From positions 1,908,435 through 1,970,272 of the forward strand of contig NZ_RDBO01000077.1 of the NCBI RefSeq assembly GCF_008120935.1: a DNA stretch of 61,838 nucleotides, in the 5' to 3' direction. Numbering within the stretch: position 1 is the stretch's first letter; every line of letters begins with the position of its first letter. This document shows, piece by piece, positions 59,947-61,838 of the stretch. The position numbers and the translations under genes are program-made. The notes beneath the pieces were generated by a model. The model was not told where the DNA came from. It saw only the letters and a list, made by a program, of their open reading frames with translations, and searched no databases. The stretch is from Streptomyces sp. sk2.1 (GTDB lineage Bacteria > Actinomycetota > Actinomycetes > Streptomycetales > Streptomycetaceae).

Positions 59947-59963
59947 GGCGTGTCCGGCGAGGG

Positions 59964-60014
59964 CCGCCGCCGTACGATCGCGAGGCTGCGCGATCGTACG
60001 GCGGCGGACCTTTT
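59964..60014 (+). terminator. Strong terminator after the KASIII gene
   Basis: Two perfect 19-bp arms (59964-59982, 59989-60007) with an AGGCTG loop, followed by ACCTTTT (T-run 60011-60014). It marks the right end of the biosynthetic transcript. Confidence 0.93.
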
Positions 60015-60116
60015 CGGGAACGGCCCTCGCCGGTACGGCTGCTGCCGGGCCGGACCGGACCGGGCCTCTGCCGGGCCCGGCATTCGTCGGACGGGCCCGG
60101 CCCCTGCCGGTCCCGG

Positions 60117-61001
60117 TCAGTCGTCGTGGGGCTTGCCGAACTCCTCGATCAGCACGGGGTATTGCTCCCCGCCGTGCCCCGCGGCGATCGCCCGGTCGGC
60201 CATCGCCTTGAACAGTTCGGGCAGTTCGGCGTTGACACCCAGCGCCCTGCTCTCCTCGATCAAGTGCTCCATCGCCCGTGCGTCGGTTTCCAGGGCCGAC
60301 ACCTCGGCGGGGAAGGAGCCGCTGTCGATCTGCTCGGCGTACCCGGGCAGCCACTCGGCCACACCGGTGGCGATCCGCTGGGCGAACGGCGCGTACGTCG
60401 CGGCGTCGACACCGGCCGTGCGGAGCAGGGCGGTGCCCTGGAGCCAGGCGTTCAGGACGCTCCACATCATGGCCAGCCCCGCCACGTCGTACAGGGCCGC
60501 CAACCCGTGGTCCGCACCGAGGTGGGTGACGGTGCCGAGCGCTTCGAGCGTCGACCGGTGCGCCTCGAAGTCCTCCTGCGGCCCGCTGTGCAGGATCACC
60601 GCCTCGGCGGTCCCGATCACCGGCGGGACGGCCATGATGGCGCCGTCCAGGTAGCGGGCGCCGATCCGGTCGGCCCATCGGGCCGCCTCCCGGGCCCCGG
60701 CCGAGTCGCCGGAGGTCAGGTTGACCAGCGTCGTACCGGCCGGCACGACGCCGTCCGCGCCGAGCAGTTCGTGCACGGCCGCGTAGTCGGTGAGGCAGAT
60801 GACCGCCAGGGGGGAAGCCTTGAGCGCGGCATCGACGGTGGGTGCCGACTGCGCGCCCTCGGCGACGAGTCGGTCGGCCTTGGCGGCCGTACGGTTCCAC
60901 ACGGTTGTGGGGTGGCCGGCTTTCAGGAACGCGCCGGCGAGCGCCTGACCCATCAGCCCGAGTCCGATGACGGTCACGGGCGCAGCGGTTGTGTTGTTCA
61001 T
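60117..61001 (-). CDS. Imine-reductase family NADPH oxidoreductase
   Basis: A 294-aa protein of the beta-hydroxyacid-dehydrogenase/imine-reductase (IRED) type. The Rossmann motif is VTVIGLGLMGQALAGAFLKA with an NADPH-type NRT loop (WNRTAAKADRL). IRED-like blocks follow: LVNLTSGDSAGAREAARWAD, RYLDGAIMAVPPVIGTAEAV, LGADHGLAALYDVAGLAMMW, with an aromatic/acidic pair (Tyr171-Asp172) in the active-site region. IREDs reduce cyclic imines to secondary amines in vitro; natural roles are mostly unknown. ATG at 61001 is the only start giving the family N-terminus. It is divergent from a MerR gene and has a terminator-like separation from the cluster. Confidence 0.82.
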   Translation of the reverse strand: MNNTTAAPVTVIGLGLMGQALAGAFLKAGHPTTVWNRTAAKADRLVAEGAQSAPTVDAALKASPLAVICLTDYAAVHELLGADGVVPAGTTLVNLTSGDSAGAREAARWADRIGARYLDGAIMAVPPVIGTAEAVILHSGPQEDFEAHRSTLEALGTVTHLGADHGLAALYDVAGLAMMWSVLNAWLQGTALLRTAGVDAATYAPFAQRIATGVAEWLPGYAEQIDSGSFPAEVSALETDARAMEHLIEESRALGVNAELPELFKAMADRAIAAGHGGEQYPVLIEEFGKPHDD

Positions 61002-61017
61002 GGCAGCATCATCAACG

Positions 61018-61033
61018 TTGATACCGGTATGAA
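61018..61033. promoter_or_regulatory. MerR-type dyad in the IRED/merR promoter
   Basis: TTGATACC-GGTATGAA is a near-perfect 16-bp dyad (one mismatch) between the divergent starts at 61001 and 61051. MerR proteins bind such dyads between promoter elements, so the adjacent regulator probably controls both genes here. Confidence 0.55.
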
Positions 61034-61050
61034 GGTCAAGCGAGGTTTCG

Positions 61051-61458
61051 ATGAGGATCGGGGAACTGAGCCGTCTGACGGGCGTGAACACCCATCAGCT
61101 GCGCTACTACGAGGCCCAGGATCTGCTGGAGGCGGACCGCGGTGCGAACGGATACCGGGAGTACGACGAGAGCGCCGTGCTGCGGGTGAAACAGATCCGG
61201 CACCTGCTCGGCGCCGGGCTGTCCTCCGAGGACATCGCGTACCTGCTGCCCTGCGCGGTCGGGGAGGCCCCGGAGCTGGCCGGATGCCCCGAGCTGCTGG
61301 CCGCGATGCGGTCGCGGCTGCGGCAGCTGGACGACCGGTTGGAAAGCCTCGCCCGGTCCCGTGACGCCCTTGCCGACTACATCGACGTGGCCGAGCGCAT
61401 GGGCGGCGAGAGCTATCCCCCCTTCGACGGCGCCGACCCGGAGCCCGTCCCCGCCTGA
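61051..61458 (+). CDS. MerR-family regulator
   Basis: A 135-aa MerR protein: winged helix 1-70 (MRIGELSRLTGVNTHQLRYY, then EYDESAVLRVKQIRHL), a dimerisation helix (MRSRLRQLDDRLESLARSRD) and a short tail with Cys residues at PCAVGEAPELAGCP. It belongs to the group without metal ligands, which sense organic compounds or stress. ATG at 61051 with CGAGG upstream. It probably controls the divergent imine-reductase gene through the dyad in their 49-bp spacer. Confidence 0.88.
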   Translation: MRIGELSRLTGVNTHQLRYYEAQDLLEADRGANGYREYDESAVLRVKQIRHLLGAGLSSEDIAYLLPCAVGEAPELAGCPELLAAMRSRLRQLDDRLESLARSRDALADYIDVAERMGGESYPPFDGADPEPVPA

Positions 61459-61468
61459 GCGGGTCCGC

Positions 61469-61498
61469 GGCCGGCCGGGGCCGCCGACCCGGCCGGCC
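61469..61498. terminator. Bidirectional hairpin between merR and the last gene
   Basis: GGCCGGCCGGG (61469-61479) and CCCGGCCGGCC (61488-61498) are perfect 11-bp arms between convergent genes. Probable shared terminator. Confidence 0.7.
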
Positions 61499-61506
61499 GT
61501 CCCGTC

Positions 61507-61824
61507 TCAGCGGCGCAGGTACCGCCGCAGGGCACCGGCCAGGCCCTGGTGCCAGGTGTGGAGGTGGGCGGCGCGGCGGGCGTTGATCTCGCAGGAGTAG
61601 GACGAACCGTCGTGCAGCGCGAGGGTGACGAGCAGCCGGGTGCGGCGGACGGTGCGGCCGGTGGCGTCGGCGATCTCGGACCAGGAGAACTCGGCCTCCA
61701 CATCCGCCTGTTCGGGGTCCTCGTCCTTCGCGCCCCGGTCCGGGGTGCCGGTCCGGTACAGGGTGAACATCACGCCGTCGGCGTCCACCAGGATGCTGGA
61801 GTCGGAATCCGCGGCGATGAACAC
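61507..61824 (-). CDS. Small hypothetical protein, possibly longer than the window
   Basis: GTG at 61824 (GAGGAG just upstream) gives 105 aa: FIAADSDSSILVDADGVMFT, SWSEIADATGRTVRRTRLLV, HLHTWHQGLAGALRRYLRR. No family is recognised. The beta-rich middle and terminal basic helix suggest a small PH-like or regulatory domain. The frame is still open at the right edge, only 14 bp beyond the chosen start, so the real start could lie outside the window. Confidence 0.55.
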   Translation of the reverse strand: MFIAADSDSSILVDADGVMFTLYRTGTPDRGAKDEDPEQADVEAEFSWSEIADATGRTVRRTRLLVTLALHDGSSYSCEINARRAAHLHTWHQGLAGALRRYLRR

Positions 61825-61838
61825 CTCCTCCTCGGAGG

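Overview
The window is high-GC actinobacterial DNA with strong G/C third-position bias, GTG starts, many 4-nt ATGA/GTGA overlaps, an F420-dependent oxidoreductase, SpoIIE/HATPase phosphatases, gamma-butyrolactone-receptor-like regulators and SARP/LAL regulators. All of this points to a Streptomyces chromosome or a very close relative. No rRNA, tRNA, CRISPR, IS element or intact prophage gene was seen.

Region by region. (1) 0.2-9.4 kb is a reductive pyrimidine/hydantoin catabolism locus: beta-ureidopropionase-type nitrilase, class III aminotransferase, dihydropyrimidinase, an LLM-class F420 enzyme and an NCS1 nucleobase permease, with a secreted phosphodiesterase between the two arms. The two arms share an operator-like element (CTACG-NN-CGTAG). 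(2) 9.3-20.6 kb holds an MFS exporter, a secreted RelA-like nucleotide pyrophosphokinase, small secreted proteins, a coupled AbiEii-like nucleotidyltransferase pair, an amidase, a PAS-GAF-SpoIIE-HATPase phosphatase and a lipoate ligase with unusual domain order. (3) At about 21.53 kb the 3'-truncated genes of a lytic polysaccharide monooxygenase and of etfB face each other tail to tail: a rearrangement (or assembly) junction. A TetR gene with three operator copies and a DUF35 protein follow. (4) 23-38 kb carries housekeeping and accessory genes: inositol-phosphatase family, FAD oxidoreductase, Ada-AlkA/Ogt alkylation repair, a GDT1-type Mn exporter behind a yybP-ykoY riboswitch, sirtuin, NUDIX, glycerate kinase, MASE1 protein and a PP2C phosphatase. 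(5) 38.5-43.0 kb is the pssA-psd pair followed by three genes of the ethylmalonyl-CoA pathway (acyl-CoA dehydrogenase, MaoC hydratase, CoA-ester lyase). The expected meaA and ccr genes are absent next to them. Instead the 5' end of the lyase abuts the last third of an acyl-CoA carboxylase beta-subunit gene, a second junction.

(6) 43.4-59.9 kb is a specialised-metabolism locus: two ScbR-type TetR regulators around a SARP gene with a near-perfect autoregulatory-element palindrome, a tandem-ACP protein, a trans-AT-type ketosynthase that has lost its catalytic Cys (now Glu) and both His residues, a Sfp-type phosphopantetheinyl transferase, a flavin reductase, a LAL regulator, and a cassette for an unusual extender unit (KASIII, tandem 3-hydroxyacyl-CoA dehydrogenase with one dead half, crotonyl-CoA carboxylase/reductase, type II thioesterase). 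The divergent promoter of the last cassette holds five 13-bp tandem repeats in exact register. No complete PKS module lies in the window. The locus may therefore be the edge of a larger cluster, a deleted remnant, or a small atypical pathway built on a non-catalytic ketosynthase. (7) 60.1-61.8 kb: an imine-reductase family gene divergent from a MerR regulator, then a small hypothetical gene.

The most unusual features are the dead ketosynthase with its tandem ACP partner, the 13-bp repeat array, and the two truncation junctions.
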